The notes under the pieces were generated by a model that worked only from the letters and a program-made list of their open reading frames with translations, was not told the origin of the DNA and searched no databases. 64,000 nucleotides of DNA from an uncultured Halomicronema sp. (lineage in GTDB: Bacteria; Cyanobacteriota; Cyanobacteriia; Phormidesmidales; Phormidesmidaceae): NCBI GenBank assembly GCA_937899725.1, contig CALCCA010000063.1:48509-112508 (forward strand). The letters run 5' to 3'. Shown one piece after another: positions 8,593-17,887 of the stretch (its first letter is position 1; each line of letters starts with the position of its first letter). The position numbers and the translations under genes were made by a program.

Positions 8593-9311
8593 CTCCGAAA
8601 ATCCGCTTTGGCTTGATCCCGATTCTCGCGACGACACTGCTGCTTGCGCCGGTCAAACCGGCTGCGGCATCCCAAGTCGATACGACGTTTGACGACATCT
8701 TTGGTATCTTTCGCCAAGCTTTTGAGGACGTCAGAGCCTACGTCGAACAAACCATTACGGGTGTGATGGATGCCCTCCCCGGTGAGCTGGACGGGGTGAT
8801 CCACAATGCCGTTGGCGATCTAGGGCTGGTTGATCCGAATCTCGTCCGCTCTGACATTGCGACAGAACTAGCTGCCACTTTGGTTGGGGACTTAGCCCAG
8901 TCCGATACTGTGCAAGCTGCTGCTGAAACCGCGAATGAAATCGACCGGCAGCTCACCCGCGCTCAAGTGGATGCGGTGTTAAGCCAGTCAGGCCAAGCCG
9001 CGACCCGCGACAAAATCACTTGGATGGAAAACACGATTGGCCAAGTGCAGCAGCACGCTGATTCAGCTCAGTTGGCGGTCTCCACCCAGGACGCCATCAA
9101 GGCGATGGCGCAGCAAAATGCCCGGCAGTCAGAAGTGTTAGGTGCCGTGCAGTCAGAACTGTTGCAGTCGCGGCAGGATGCGCAGCTGACCAATCTCAAC
9201 CTAGCCAATATTTCGCAAAACCTGGATCAGGAAGCCCGCGCTCGCCGCCTCCAGGAGCTGGGCAATGCCCTGGACACGCTGCAAATCAGCAGTCAAGCCC
9301 GCTTGTTCTAG
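8589..9311 (+). CDS. VirB5/TrbJ-like periplasmic T4SS protein
   Basis: 240 residues starting in an ATGA overlap with virB4 and preceded by GGAGG. A signal peptide covers about residues 1-28 (LATTLLLAPVKPAAAS). The mature part is almost wholly helical by composition, with a long coiled-coil-like Q/A/L/R-rich stretch at residues 135-235. VirB5/TrbJ proteins are secreted, helical, of this size, and encoded right after VirB4. I see no decisive motif, so the call rests on layout and position. Confidence 0.55.
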   Translation: MTPKIRFGLIPILATTLLLAPVKPAAASQVDTTFDDIFGIFRQAFEDVRAYVEQTITGVMDALPGELDGVIHNAVGDLGLVDPNLVRSDIATELAATLVGDLAQSDTVQAAAETANEIDRQLTRAQVDAVLSQSGQAATRDKITWMENTIGQVQQHADSAQLAVSTQDAIKAMAQQNARQSEVLGAVQSELLQSRQDAQLTNLNLANISQNLDQEARARRLQELGNALDTLQISSQARLF

Positions 9312-9324
9312 GCGTCAGTTTGTC

Positions 9325-10452
9325 ATGACGTCAATTTGGACTTCTCCTGCCATGCTTTCATTTTGGTCCTCTCTCCCGATCGCTCAAGTTCCGCGCGACA
9401 CCGCCGACATCATTGAAGGCGGGCAAGTCGCGTCGGAAGCGGTGGCGGAGAGTTGGAATCAACTTTGGGATAGCGTCTTGCAAGGGGGGCTGTACTTTGC
9501 CCTAGCGCGAGTCGGCGTCCTTTTTGCCGTGGCGACTCTACTGTTTTTCCTGACTCAGTGGACCCGGCAAATGGTGGAAGGGGACAGTCAGCGGGCTTAC
9601 GCCGACTTCATCTGGCCGCTGCTGGTGATCATCTTGCTGTCTAACAATGGCGATCGGCTGGCGGCGATCACCCTCGATATTCGCAACTACATCAATCAGG
9701 TCAATCAAGACGTTTTAGCCTACACCGCTGCCGATATCCAACTACAAGAGGCGTACCAGACTGCGGTTCTAGAAGGCTCTGTCGAGCAGACCATTATCCA
9801 GCGGCGCAACCAGTGCTACGAACTGCAAAATCCAGAGGAGCGGGCAAACTGCATTGAACTGGCGGCCATCGAAGCGCGGGAATTCATTGCAGACTACCGG
9901 GCCAGAACGGGCAATCCCAATGCGCTGTCTCGGGCCTGGGAAGCGGCTCAAGCCGGAGACAACCCCCTCGACTCCGGTTTACGGTTTGGCGGAGCGCTGA
10001 TGGGCTCAGGGTTTCAGACCGTGACGCGAGGCATTTTGATGGCGTTACACATCGCGTTTCAGTGGCTGATTGAAGCCTCCATGCTGCTCACGGCCACCCT
10101 TGGCCCCTTGGCAGTGGGTGGGTCGTTGCTGCCGGTAGGGGCGAAACCGCTGTTTGCCTGGTTAACCGGCTTCTTTTCGCTCGCGGTGGCCAAACTCAGC
10201 TTCAACATTCTCTCTGGACTGGTCTCGCTGGCGGTGCTGAATGCCGGGGACGCCCATCCCTTGATTGCTCCTTTCTTTCTGGGGCTGCTCGCTCCCATTT
10301 TGTCGTTAGCGCTGGCCTCCGGTGGCGGCATGACGGTGTTTGGAGCCCTGACCAGTGCGGCGGGTGTGATTGCCGGAACTGGCGCGATGGGCGGCATTGC
10401 TCGCACGCCCGGTTACTCCGCTCGCCGCCGCGCTTATCGGATGCGCCGCTGA
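9325..10452 (+). CDS. VirB6/TrbL-like polytopic T4SS membrane protein
   Basis: 375 residues from the ATG at 9325. An in-frame upstream start would overlap the previous gene, and ATG 9352 is also possible. Hydrophobic segments lie at about residues 50-75, 90-107, 235-265, 270-300 and 305-340, the last one glycine-rich. The VirB6/TrbL family consists of five- to six-helix inner-membrane proteins forming part of the translocation channel. The order VirB4, VirB5, VirB6 is standard. A large loop between helices two and three (about residues 110-230) carries two cysteines. Confidence 0.6.
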   Translation: MTSIWTSPAMLSFWSSLPIAQVPRDTADIIEGGQVASEAVAESWNQLWDSVLQGGLYFALARVGVLFAVATLLFFLTQWTRQMVEGDSQRAYADFIWPLLVIILLSNNGDRLAAITLDIRNYINQVNQDVLAYTAADIQLQEAYQTAVLEGSVEQTIIQRRNQCYELQNPEERANCIELAAIEAREFIADYRARTGNPNALSRAWEAAQAGDNPLDSGLRFGGALMGSGFQTVTRGILMALHIAFQWLIEASMLLTATLGPLAVGGSLLPVGAKPLFAWLTGFFSLAVAKLSFNILSGLVSLAVLNAGDAHPLIAPFFLGLLAPILSLALASGGGMTVFGALTSAAGVIAGTGAMGGIARTPGYSARRRAYRMRR

Positions 10453-10475
10453 ACTCACTCAATAGGAAACCGCTC

Positions 10476-11213
10476 ATGGTGCAGTTAATCGAAAAACGCA
10501 ATACGAACTATTTGCCCTTATTCGTTTTGGGCAGTGTGACGCTCCAACTGGTGATTCTGGTGTTCCTATTTGTCCAAGCCGGTGCCTTGAGCCGTCTGAG
10601 TCGTCAAGCCGCTCCCACCCTGGTGCAAATGCAGGATGGCCAGGCCATCCGGGTCGGCGCGATGGAGGCCCAAGACCGCACCCCCGAAACCATTCGGCGT
10701 TTCGTTAATGACACGTTGGTGTTGATGTTCAACTGGAGTGGCAGTCTCCCGGCGGCGACTGCCGAAGAAGCTAGTCAGCCTCAGCCTGATCCAGGACTGC
10801 CGGTAGAGATGGAGCGCGGTAAGGGGCAGGTGGCTACTGCTAGCTGGCAGGCCAGTTTCGCCTTCTCAGAAGACTTCCGTCAGGACTTTCTCAAACGAGT
10901 TGCTGAATTGACGCCACCAGGGGTTTTCAGCGGTACGACTCAGGTGGTGATGGTGATCAATCATGTCTCTGAGCCCGTAGTGGTCGGCGAGGCGCGCTGG
11001 CAGGTAGATGTCGTCGCTCACCTCTACGTCTTCGATGAAACCAATGCCCTGGGAAAGGCGATTCCCTTTAACCGCGAGGTGTTTGTGGAAGCCGTCACTG
11101 CCCCAGCGGTTCCCGAGGGCGAAACACCCTTGGAGCAGGCCATTTACGGCATTCGTCAGGCGGGGCTACAAATCTATGCCATCCGTGAACTCAATCGCGA
11201 GGACTTGCCATGA
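10476..11213 (+). CDS. VirB8/TraE-like bitopic T4SS protein
   Basis: 245 residues. There is a short cytoplasmic N-terminus, one membrane helix at about residues 13-35 (LFVLGSVTLQLVILVFLFVQ), and a soluble C-terminal domain. The sequence PETIRRFVNDTLVLMFNWSG and later alternating strands are compatible with the NTF2-like periplasmic fold of VirB8/TraE. It is followed by an ATGA overlap with the VirB10-like gene, the usual neighbour of VirB8/VirB9. The sequence is divergent and the family call is mainly topological. Confidence 0.5.
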   Translation: MVQLIEKRNTNYLPLFVLGSVTLQLVILVFLFVQAGALSRLSRQAAPTLVQMQDGQAIRVGAMEAQDRTPETIRRFVNDTLVLMFNWSGSLPAATAEEASQPQPDPGLPVEMERGKGQVATASWQASFAFSEDFRQDFLKRVAELTPPGVFSGTTQVVMVINHVSEPVVVGEARWQVDVVAHLYVFDETNALGKAIPFNREVFVEAVTAPAVPEGETPLEQAIYGIRQAGLQIYAIRELNREDLP

Positions 11214-12754
11214 GTACCCCTGATAATTTTTGGGATGAACAGGAAATGGCGGATCTGGTGGGCTTGCAGCTACCGGACTCGACTGAAACGTCCAAAGCCG
11301 AATCTACTCCACCAACCTCTGGCAGTGACCCTAACCCTGACTCTGCACCGCTATTAGACCCCGAAGATCTGGATGAGTCCGCTACCGTTGGCGCTGGTCA
11401 GAAACCGAGACTATCGCTCGCCGCCAATCCTTTCACGAAGCTGGGCGTGGTGGCAGCAGGAACGGGCTTGGTGATTGGCGTGCTGGCGGTTTTCACCAGC
11501 GGCGTCATGAATCAAGAGGATTCACAGCCAGCACAGGAGACGCAGGCCGATTTTGCTGAACCGATGGTGGCAGCAGAGGAATCAGCGGCAGACGATCGCG
11601 GACAGTTGCTGACCGATTTGGCGATGGGTCAACAGCAAGCGGAACTAGAAGCCTTGGCCCAAGAAGAGCCTCCCCCTCGACCAGAACCAGAACCTGCCGC
11701 GATTCAAGAACAGCCGCAATTTTCAACCCCCCTAAGATCGACATCGCGATCGCCCCAACCGGTTGTCCAGCGTTCAGCCCTGCCGCCTCGTCCCACCCCT
11801 GTTCCTCGGACCATTGCCGCCCAACCAACGCCAGCGGTAACGGCTCCTGAGCCAGAAGGAGATCCCATGGAGCAGTGGATGGCCTTGTCCCAAATCGGCA
11901 GTTATCGCCGAGGGACAGATGCCTCTGCCATTGAAGAAGCCTCAACCCTTGAAATCCCTGACCAACTTTCCACTCCTAACTCAGTCGATGACTCCCCAGC
12001 TACTCAGTCAGCCGAGCCAAGACAGATTCCAGCTGTACTTACTCGCGACACTCCTGCTTCGACTTGGCCAACGATTAACCATGCCGAAGAAGCTGCCATT
12101 CTACAGGGACGCCCCCTGCCAACATCATCGGCAGCGCTCGTTACGGGCACTCAGGCCAAAGCGGTTTTGGAAACGCCTTTGATCTGGGCAGCGGCGACAG
12201 CAACAGAAACGCCTCAGTTCGTAGTGAAACTAACAGAGCCCTTATTGACCCCTGAGGACGCAATTGGCCTTCCGGCTGAAACGACGTTGGTCGTGCAGGT
12301 GAAATCGGTGGATGAGAGTGGCTTGGCTCAACTAGCTGTCGTTTCGTTCATCCAGGATGGTCGCGAAGTGGCACTCCCGACAGACGCAATCCAACTACGA
12401 GGGCTCGCAGGGACGCCCCTGATCGCCCAAAAGTACGGCGACCCTGGCGGCGACATCGCTCGGATGGATTTGAATATGGCGGCAATGTCGGGGATTTCTC
12501 GAGTCGCTGAGCTGATCAATCGTCCCCAATCTTCCTCAGTGATTAGCAATGTCGGAGGCAGTACCGTCACCCAAGAAGCTGGAGACCCTAACATTCTGGC
12601 TGGTCTGCTCGAAGGGGCCTTTGGCCAATTGAGCGAACAGATGGCAGAGCGGAATCAGGCCGCTCTCGAAGAGATCCTTAATCGACCGACGATTTGGTAT
12701 CTCCCACCCGGACTGGAAGTCGAAGTGTACATCAATCAAACGGTGACGCTATGA
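11210..12754 (+). CDS. VirB10/TrbI-like T4SS envelope-spanning protein
   Basis: 514 residues. A charged, acidic cytoplasmic N-terminus is followed by a single membrane helix (about residues 75-100, VVAAGTGLVIGVLAVF). A long P/E/Q/T-rich linker then runs through the periplasm (about 100-310), with a C-terminal beta-rich domain at about 310-514. The terminal segment PTIWYLPPGLEVEVYINQTV matches the end of TrbI/VirB10 domains, which close with a similar 'G..v.v.V..D' strand. VirB10 senses ATP use and spans from inner to outer membrane. ATGA overlaps on both sides tie it to the VirB8- and VirB9-like genes. Confidence 0.7.
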   Translation: MSTPDNFWDEQEMADLVGLQLPDSTETSKAESTPPTSGSDPNPDSAPLLDPEDLDESATVGAGQKPRLSLAANPFTKLGVVAAGTGLVIGVLAVFTSGVMNQEDSQPAQETQADFAEPMVAAEESAADDRGQLLTDLAMGQQQAELEALAQEEPPPRPEPEPAAIQEQPQFSTPLRSTSRSPQPVVQRSALPPRPTPVPRTIAAQPTPAVTAPEPEGDPMEQWMALSQIGSYRRGTDASAIEEASTLEIPDQLSTPNSVDDSPATQSAEPRQIPAVLTRDTPASTWPTINHAEEAAILQGRPLPTSSAALVTGTQAKAVLETPLIWAAATATETPQFVVKLTEPLLTPEDAIGLPAETTLVVQVKSVDESGLAQLAVVSFIQDGREVALPTDAIQLRGLAGTPLIAQKYGDPGGDIARMDLNMAAMSGISRVAELINRPQSSSVISNVGGSTVTQEAGDPNILAGLLEGAFGQLSEQMAERNQAALEEILNRPTIWYLPPGLEVEVYINQTVTL

Positions 12755-13476
12755 ACAGACGATGCCTTCCCTGGCTGTTTATCGGGGCGATCGCTGTCAG
12801 CGGCTGGCCTATCCCATCTGCTCAGGCACAGTCTGTGGTGGTGATTTCTGCTGATCGGGCTCAAGGGCTCGTCGGTGTCACGCCAGTCGTTCATCTGTGG
12901 CCGGGCTATGGCACGAACCTCAGCTTCCTGCCCACGAATGAACACATTGTGCAGGTATGGATCGATGACCCCGCTCGGGTAGTCCTCGATTTTGATGAAC
13001 CGCTCTGTCCTACCGCTGCCGAATCAGATTGTGTCTCCGACAATCCCTCCGTCATTCATCTGCGGCGAATTCAGGGATTGAACTTTGAGCACTTGCCCAG
13101 CGCTAGCGGCACCTTGCTCACCGTCGTTACCGAAGCGACAAATGGGGAACGCCACCTCTACGAATTTCGCATCGAATTTGGCGATGGCGACCCTGATTAC
13201 CACACCGTTGCCGTCCAGCCATCGTCCCCCATTCATTCGCTGTTCGGTCCTGGTGATGTGCGTCGGGGCTTAGAAATTGCCGCATCCAGAGACCTGATTC
13301 ATCCCGAACAGGATTTGTGGAACCGGCTGCAAACCTTTCTAGACCTGACTCAGCAAGGTCTAGAGATTCCGGTAGCCGCAGAACAGGCTGGAGTGTCCCT
13401 AGAGCTGATTACCCAACTCGCCGACTGGGGAGCCAGGGCTCGCGATGATCCGCCGCTGACTTCAACTGACCGTTAG
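12751..13476 (+). CDS. VirB9/TraK-like secreted T4SS protein
   Basis: 241 residues from the ATG at 12751 that overlaps the previous stop (ATGA). An in-frame upstream start at 12694 adds 19 residues inside the VirB10 gene and was rejected. A signal peptide ends near residue 26 (IPSAQAQS). The mature protein begins with beta-rich sequence containing GYGTNLSFLPTNEHIVQVWI and later FRIEFGDGDPDYHTV, similar to the N-terminal strands of VirB9/TraK/TrbG proteins that join VirB10 in the outer-membrane core. A DNA-transfer core needs such a partner. Finding it after VirB10, rather than before, differs from the Agrobacterium order. Confidence 0.55.
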   Translation: MNRRCLPWLFIGAIAVSGWPIPSAQAQSVVVISADRAQGLVGVTPVVHLWPGYGTNLSFLPTNEHIVQVWIDDPARVVLDFDEPLCPTAAESDCVSDNPSVIHLRRIQGLNFEHLPSASGTLLTVVTEATNGERHLYEFRIEFGDGDPDYHTVAVQPSSPIHSLFGPGDVRRGLEIAASRDLIHPEQDLWNRLQTFLDLTQQGLEIPVAAEQAGVSLELITQLADWGARARDDPPLTSTDR

Positions 13477-13497
13477 TCCTTCATTCAAGTTAAGGCC

Positions 13498-15207
13498 ATG
13501 AACTCTTCTATTTTCAGGCGCAGACGCCTCGGGTGGTCTGTGATGGGACTGCTTGTCTTTGTTTTCGTGATCGCCTTGCATCTTTGGCCGCTTGCGCCTT
13601 CTCACTCCAGCACTCAGCCAGGTTCGCCCGTCCCGGTCATTCAGGACCAGATGCTAGGCATCAAGCCTAACTGGGCACAGATTACGTTGCGATCGCTCCC
13701 CGCCATTTTGGAATCGGGTTCGTTTGAAGCCCCGACTGACCTGATTCGCGAGTTGGGCTACGATCCCTCTCGCCTCTGGCAGGCCGGACAGACTGCCGAT
13801 GAATATCTGCTGCTGGGCGATTTCCAGGACAGCTTTCAACTGCAGCGATTTTCGCTGGCCGACATTGGGGCTCTCGTTGGTCTGGATTGGGAAGCGCTCA
13901 GGCTGGCGGATTTGGCATTGATTGGTTGGCAGACGATCGCGGATTTGGTGCAGGCCATTCCCGATCTCGCCGATTTGCCCGTTCAAGCCGTGCAGCCAAT
14001 CGCCGATTTGCTCCAGGGGCAAGTTGAGGTGCCGCAGACGATTGCTGACGTCGTGCAAAACGAAGTTCTAGCGGACCTGAGCCTGGGGGAACTGAACCTA
14101 GAGCAGTACGATTTGGGCGCCATCCCAGGACTGATCAACGATCCCCTGGAAACCTTTCAAGACTGGCAGCAATCGGTCATCGACCAGATTCCCGGATTAG
14201 CCGATGTGCCCTTTGCCAATTTTCCCAATCCCATCGTGGAGCAGGGTGTGGTGGTGGGGATGATGGATGTGGTGTTTGGTCCGGCGGAGGGCGATCGCAC
14301 GAACACCATCAGCGGTAGCTATGTCGAAGGCTTCAACGTGCCCTGCCAAACTGACTGCGCCCACTTGGAAATGGCTCAACCGGAATTGGTGGAAGGCACC
14401 CAGTGGATTTCGGGCAAGTACCAGCAGGTTCGAGGGGGGCGAGGTACTTTAGCGTCTGCTAACAGTGGCTTAGAACCCACGGGGCGTCATCCCTTTGGCA
14501 ATGCCTTCAAGGTTGCCGTGCTAGAAACTGATGAGGCTACCGGTACTGCTGAAACGGGACTCTACTTTCGCATGTGTGTCCGCAATGCCTTTGTGGACTT
14601 GGGCTGTACACCTTACTTCATCGGTCCTATTCCCTGGCTGCCCATCCAAGAGGAAGGGATGCTATTCCTGGGACAAATCAAGGAGGGGCTTTCAACCACC
14701 GATTCCGCTGAAGTGGCTGCTGCGAAAGGCATTGATCCACAGACCGGCGAGCCTAGCCCCACTCCAACGCCGGTTGCTAAAACTTCAAGCTCTCCTGGCA
14801 TTGCCACCGGTGGCTTCATCAATCCGGCACCGGGATATCCCATCACCAGTAGTTTTGGCTATCGCACCCATCCGATTCATGGCGATCGCCGTCTTCATAC
14901 CGGGACTGATTTGGGCACGCCCAATGGCACCATCATCCGCGCTGCCGATGGCGGTCAGGTCACCTTCGCGGGCATCAGCGGCTCTCTAACTAGCGGCTAC
15001 GGCAGGCTTGTCATCATCGATCACGGTAATGGATCGGAGACCTACTACGCCCACCTGCAAGGCTTTTTTGTCCAGCAGGGCGACATCATTGCCCAGGGTG
15101 ATCCGGTGGGGCGAGCTAACAGCAGCGGCGGCTCGACGGGACCGCATCTCCACTTTGAGATCCGCCAGAACGGTCAGCCTCAGAACCCGATGAACTATCT
15201 CAGCTAG
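13498..15207 (+). CDS. Membrane-anchored M23 peptidase of the T4SS
   Basis: 569 residues. An N-terminal membrane anchor (about residues 13-33) precedes a large unassigned region rich in repeated 'IADL/QTIADLV' motifs (about 100-230). The C-terminus (about 445-569) is an M23/lysostaphin domain. The sequence FGYRTHPIHGDRRLHTGTDLG supplies the first zinc ligands (H and D), HLHFEI the last, and YYAHL the intermediate histidine. M23 enzymes cut peptide cross-links in peptidoglycan. T4SS operons usually carry a VirB1-type lytic transglycosylase to open the wall, and this gene appears to fill that role. All catalytic residues look intact. Confidence 0.75.
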   Translation: MNSSIFRRRRLGWSVMGLLVFVFVIALHLWPLAPSHSSTQPGSPVPVIQDQMLGIKPNWAQITLRSLPAILESGSFEAPTDLIRELGYDPSRLWQAGQTADEYLLLGDFQDSFQLQRFSLADIGALVGLDWEALRLADLALIGWQTIADLVQAIPDLADLPVQAVQPIADLLQGQVEVPQTIADVVQNEVLADLSLGELNLEQYDLGAIPGLINDPLETFQDWQQSVIDQIPGLADVPFANFPNPIVEQGVVVGMMDVVFGPAEGDRTNTISGSYVEGFNVPCQTDCAHLEMAQPELVEGTQWISGKYQQVRGGRGTLASANSGLEPTGRHPFGNAFKVAVLETDEATGTAETGLYFRMCVRNAFVDLGCTPYFIGPIPWLPIQEEGMLFLGQIKEGLSTTDSAEVAAAKGIDPQTGEPSPTPTPVAKTSSSPGIATGGFINPAPGYPITSSFGYRTHPIHGDRRLHTGTDLGTPNGTIIRAADGGQVTFAGISGSLTSGYGRLVIIDHGNGSETYYAHLQGFFVQQGDIIAQGDPVGRANSSGGSTGPHLHFEIRQNGQPQNPMNYLS

Positions 15208-15218
15208 GAGTCTTTGCC

Positions 15219-15749
15219 ATGAAACGACAGCGCAAGATTGCCATTGTTCTATCCAGTGTGTTCGTTCTGCTGATGGGTCTGATCTCTCTGGTGGGGTTTA
15301 ACCTAGCGCAGGCTTCAGACGAGATTCCGGCAACCGTACAGACTTGCCTGCCTCCTGCAACTCAGACGGTGAAAGTATGGGGATTGGTGGAAACGGAATC
15401 CGGAAGTTACTACTTACTGGGAGCCACTTGGGAAGATAACAGCGAGGACGTCTATCAAGAGGTCCTAATTTACCTAAACGCTGAAGACACCTGCCGATCG
15501 CTCCTGCCAGAAAACGATCCGGTGCTCAGCCACTATATTCCGCTCCAGCTAGCACGGGAGTTAGCGCTACAGCGTTATACCCGTGTGCTCCAAGAGCAGG
15601 GCGATCGGGAGGCTTATCAACAGCAGCTGACGGACTATCTCACAGGCGCTCCGGAAGGCACCCGCAGCGAATTTCCGCCCGAGCACATTTGGGCGCTGGA
15701 GCAGTTGGGCATTGAGCTACCAACCGATAGCTACGAGGTGCTGCCATGA
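15219..15749 (+). CDS. Exported protein of unknown function in the T4SS operon
   Basis: 176 residues with a good ribosome site (CTAGGAG) and a signal peptide or anchor at residues 8-33 (VLSSVFVLLMGLISLVGFNL, then AQAS). The mature part has two cysteines (in QTCLPP and DTCRSL), about 50 residues apart, that could form a disulphide. The tail is helical and acidic. I recognise no family. The ATGA overlap with the coupling-protein gene suggests a structural or regulatory role in transfer. Confidence 0.6.
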   Translation: MKRQRKIAIVLSSVFVLLMGLISLVGFNLAQASDEIPATVQTCLPPATQTVKVWGLVETESGSYYLLGATWEDNSEDVYQEVLIYLNAEDTCRSLLPENDPVLSHYIPLQLARELALQRYTRVLQEQGDREAYQQQLTDYLTGAPEGTRSEFPPEHIWALEQLGIELPTDSYEVLP

Positions 15750-17476
15750 AGACCTTTACAGAGCAGCCTGCAACCTTGGCTCAGGCTGATTCGGCTACCA
15801 ATGAGTCTCTTTCCCAACTAGCTTCCTCGCTTCAGTCCCGTAATGGCCTGATTTTATTGGGCTGCTTCATACTGGTGGGGGTTTTGGCGCTGTTAGGCGA
15901 TCGCAAAAAAGGCAAGCTGGCCACCAGTCGCTTCGGCAGCGCCAAAGAAAAAGGAGCGGCTCGCAAACGCGCCGTGAAACAACTGGCGGCCCGGAAACAC
16001 AATGCGGTTTCCCTCTACATCGGCAAACCTCAACGTCCGAAAGATGCCCGGTCAATTTATCTGCCGGATTTACAGCGGGGCGTAGCCGTGTGCGGGGGAC
16101 CGGGGTCGGGGAAAACCTTCAGCGTCATCGATCCGTTGATCCGCTCTGCCCTGGAGCAAGGACTACCGGTCGCCCTCTACGACTTCAAATATCCCACCCA
16201 AAGCGCTCGTCATGCGGCCTATGCCACCAAATTGGGCTACCAAGTCCATGTGTTGGCTCCCGGTTTTCCCGAATCTGGCGTTTGTAATCCCATCGACTTT
16301 CTCCGCAGCGAGTCCGATGCCGAAATGGCGCGGCAGATTGCCACGGTGCTGAACAAGAACTTTCGGCTGATGACTCAGAGCAGTGAAGACGGTTTCTTTG
16401 CCGCTGCCGGTGATCAGCTTACCGAAGCGCTGTTAATGCTGGCGAAGTCTACCGAGTATCCCGACATCATGACGGCGCAAGCAGTGCTGGGGTTGACGAA
16501 CTTGGGGAATCGCATTGCTGCTGCCAAGAGCATGAATAGTTGGATTCGGGTCTCGTTCAACCAGCTGATTGGGGTGAAAGATGCGGAGAAAACTGCCAGC
16601 GGCATCGTTGGTAGTGCGAGCGAAACCTTTACCCGTTTCATGAAAGAAGGGGTGCTGGGCAGCTTCTGTGGTCGGACCTCGATTCCTCTGGAGTTGAAAG
16701 GTAAGCAGCTGCTGATTTTTGGGATGGATCGGGAACGGCGGGACGTGGTTGGTCCCTTGGTCGCGACTGTGCTGCATATGATCGTTACTCGCAATGTCGC
16801 CAAACGACGACAAGACCCGCTGATTGTTGCGATCGACGAGCTGCCGACGCTGTATTTGCCGACCCTCGTGCAGTGGCTGAACGAAAACCGGGAAGACGGG
16901 CTGTCAGTCATTCTGGGCTTTCAAAATCTGGTGCAGTTAGAGAAAACCTACGGACGGGAGCTGGCGCGGGCCATCCTCGGAGCCTGTGCCACTAAGGCCA
17001 TCTTCAACCCTCAGGAATACGAAGCGGCTCGCATGTTCTCCGACTTTCTAGGGGACGAAGAGATCCGCTACCAGCAAAAGTCCCGGAATCGCGGTGGGGG
17101 CAAATCCAGCACCACAATTTCTGAGCAGGAACGTACCCGCAAGCTGTTTGAACCCAGCCAGTTTCTCCGGCTGCCCCAAGGAAAATGTGTCCTGATCAAT
17201 CCGGGTTTCACCTCCAAAGGGGAAGCCGCCATTCCCATTCGGCAGACCATCAAGATTCCGAAGGCGGATCTGCAGGCGACAGCGGCCAGTGAAGCACTCT
17301 GGGCCAAGATTCAGGCTCGTCTGGTGCAGCGCAGTCCTCAACGAGCACCCACCACCGAAGACTTGGAGAGACGGCGGAAGCTGGTGGAATCGATGCTGCC
17401 GGAACCGCCTGCCCCGGTCAATTCTGCCTATCCTGACCCCGCTGATCTCATCGACAAGTACGGCAGTTTGCTTTAG
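15746..17476 (+). CDS. virD4: VirD4/TraD-family type IV coupling protein
   Basis: 576 residues. A single clear membrane helix lies at about residues 34-52, where classical VirD4 has two. The Walker A GGPGSGKT is at about residues 116-123. The motif LYDFKYP follows, and the Walker B LIVAIDELPTL is at about 353-363, followed by a RecA-like segment (VILGFQNLVQLEKTYG). The coupling ATPase brings the DNA-relaxase complex to the secretion channel. Its presence indicates DNA transfer rather than a pure effector system. No relaxase gene is in the window, so it must lie elsewhere on the element or the element is mobilised in trans. Confidence 0.85.
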   Translation: MKTFTEQPATLAQADSATNESLSQLASSLQSRNGLILLGCFILVGVLALLGDRKKGKLATSRFGSAKEKGAARKRAVKQLAARKHNAVSLYIGKPQRPKDARSIYLPDLQRGVAVCGGPGSGKTFSVIDPLIRSALEQGLPVALYDFKYPTQSARHAAYATKLGYQVHVLAPGFPESGVCNPIDFLRSESDAEMARQIATVLNKNFRLMTQSSEDGFFAAAGDQLTEALLMLAKSTEYPDIMTAQAVLGLTNLGNRIAAAKSMNSWIRVSFNQLIGVKDAEKTASGIVGSASETFTRFMKEGVLGSFCGRTSIPLELKGKQLLIFGMDRERRDVVGPLVATVLHMIVTRNVAKRRQDPLIVAIDELPTLYLPTLVQWLNENREDGLSVILGFQNLVQLEKTYGRELARAILGACATKAIFNPQEYEAARMFSDFLGDEEIRYQQKSRNRGGGKSSTTISEQERTRKLFEPSQFLRLPQGKCVLINPGFTSKGEAAIPIRQTIKIPKADLQATAASEALWAKIQARLVQRSPQRAPTTEDLERRRKLVESMLPEPPAPVNSAYPDPADLIDKYGSLL

Positions 17477-17485
17477 GAGGTTTCA

Positions 17486-17887
17486 ATGTCCACCAATCTT
17501 CAAATTCCCGAACCAGCTCTAGCTCAAACTCTGAGCGCAAAGCTGTCCGCTGAAACACTGGCGGCGCTGCTAGAGCATCCCGAAATTGCCGCTGAGTTGC
17601 TGCCCGTGTTTGAGCAGCCGCCTTTCGCGGATGATTACGTGCCACGCGCGATTGCCGTACTCTTTGACGATGTCACTGTTCTGGAGTGGCAGGACGGTGA
17701 GATGACCTATCAGTGTCCTCACGTGGCTGCCGACTACCAACCGGAGCTGGTGGAGTGGCTGATCGATGAGGAAACCGCTTACTTCTCCGTGCAAGGGCGG
17801 GAGGTAATTAACCGTCTCCCAGCCGTCCCCCAACTCAATCTCGAAACCCTCAAAACCTTGGAGGAAAGCTCATGCAAGCCGTTGTAA
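17486..17887 (+). CDS. Small acidic protein of unknown function, T4SS operon
   Basis: 133 residues starting after a strong AGGAGG site, 9 bases from the coupling-protein stop. It is acidic and soluble, with no membrane helix. Sequences such as PHVAADYQPELVEWLIDEET suggest a compact alpha/beta domain. I do not recognise a family. Its end overlaps the next gene by 16 bases in another frame, so it is translationally coupled to the first of the accessory proteins. Confidence 0.6.
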   Translation: MSTNLQIPEPALAQTLSAKLSAETLAALLEHPEIAAELLPVFEQPPFADDYVPRAIAVLFDDVTVLEWQDGEMTYQCPHVAADYQPELVEWLIDEETAYFSVQGREVINRLPAVPQLNLETLKTLEESSCKPL

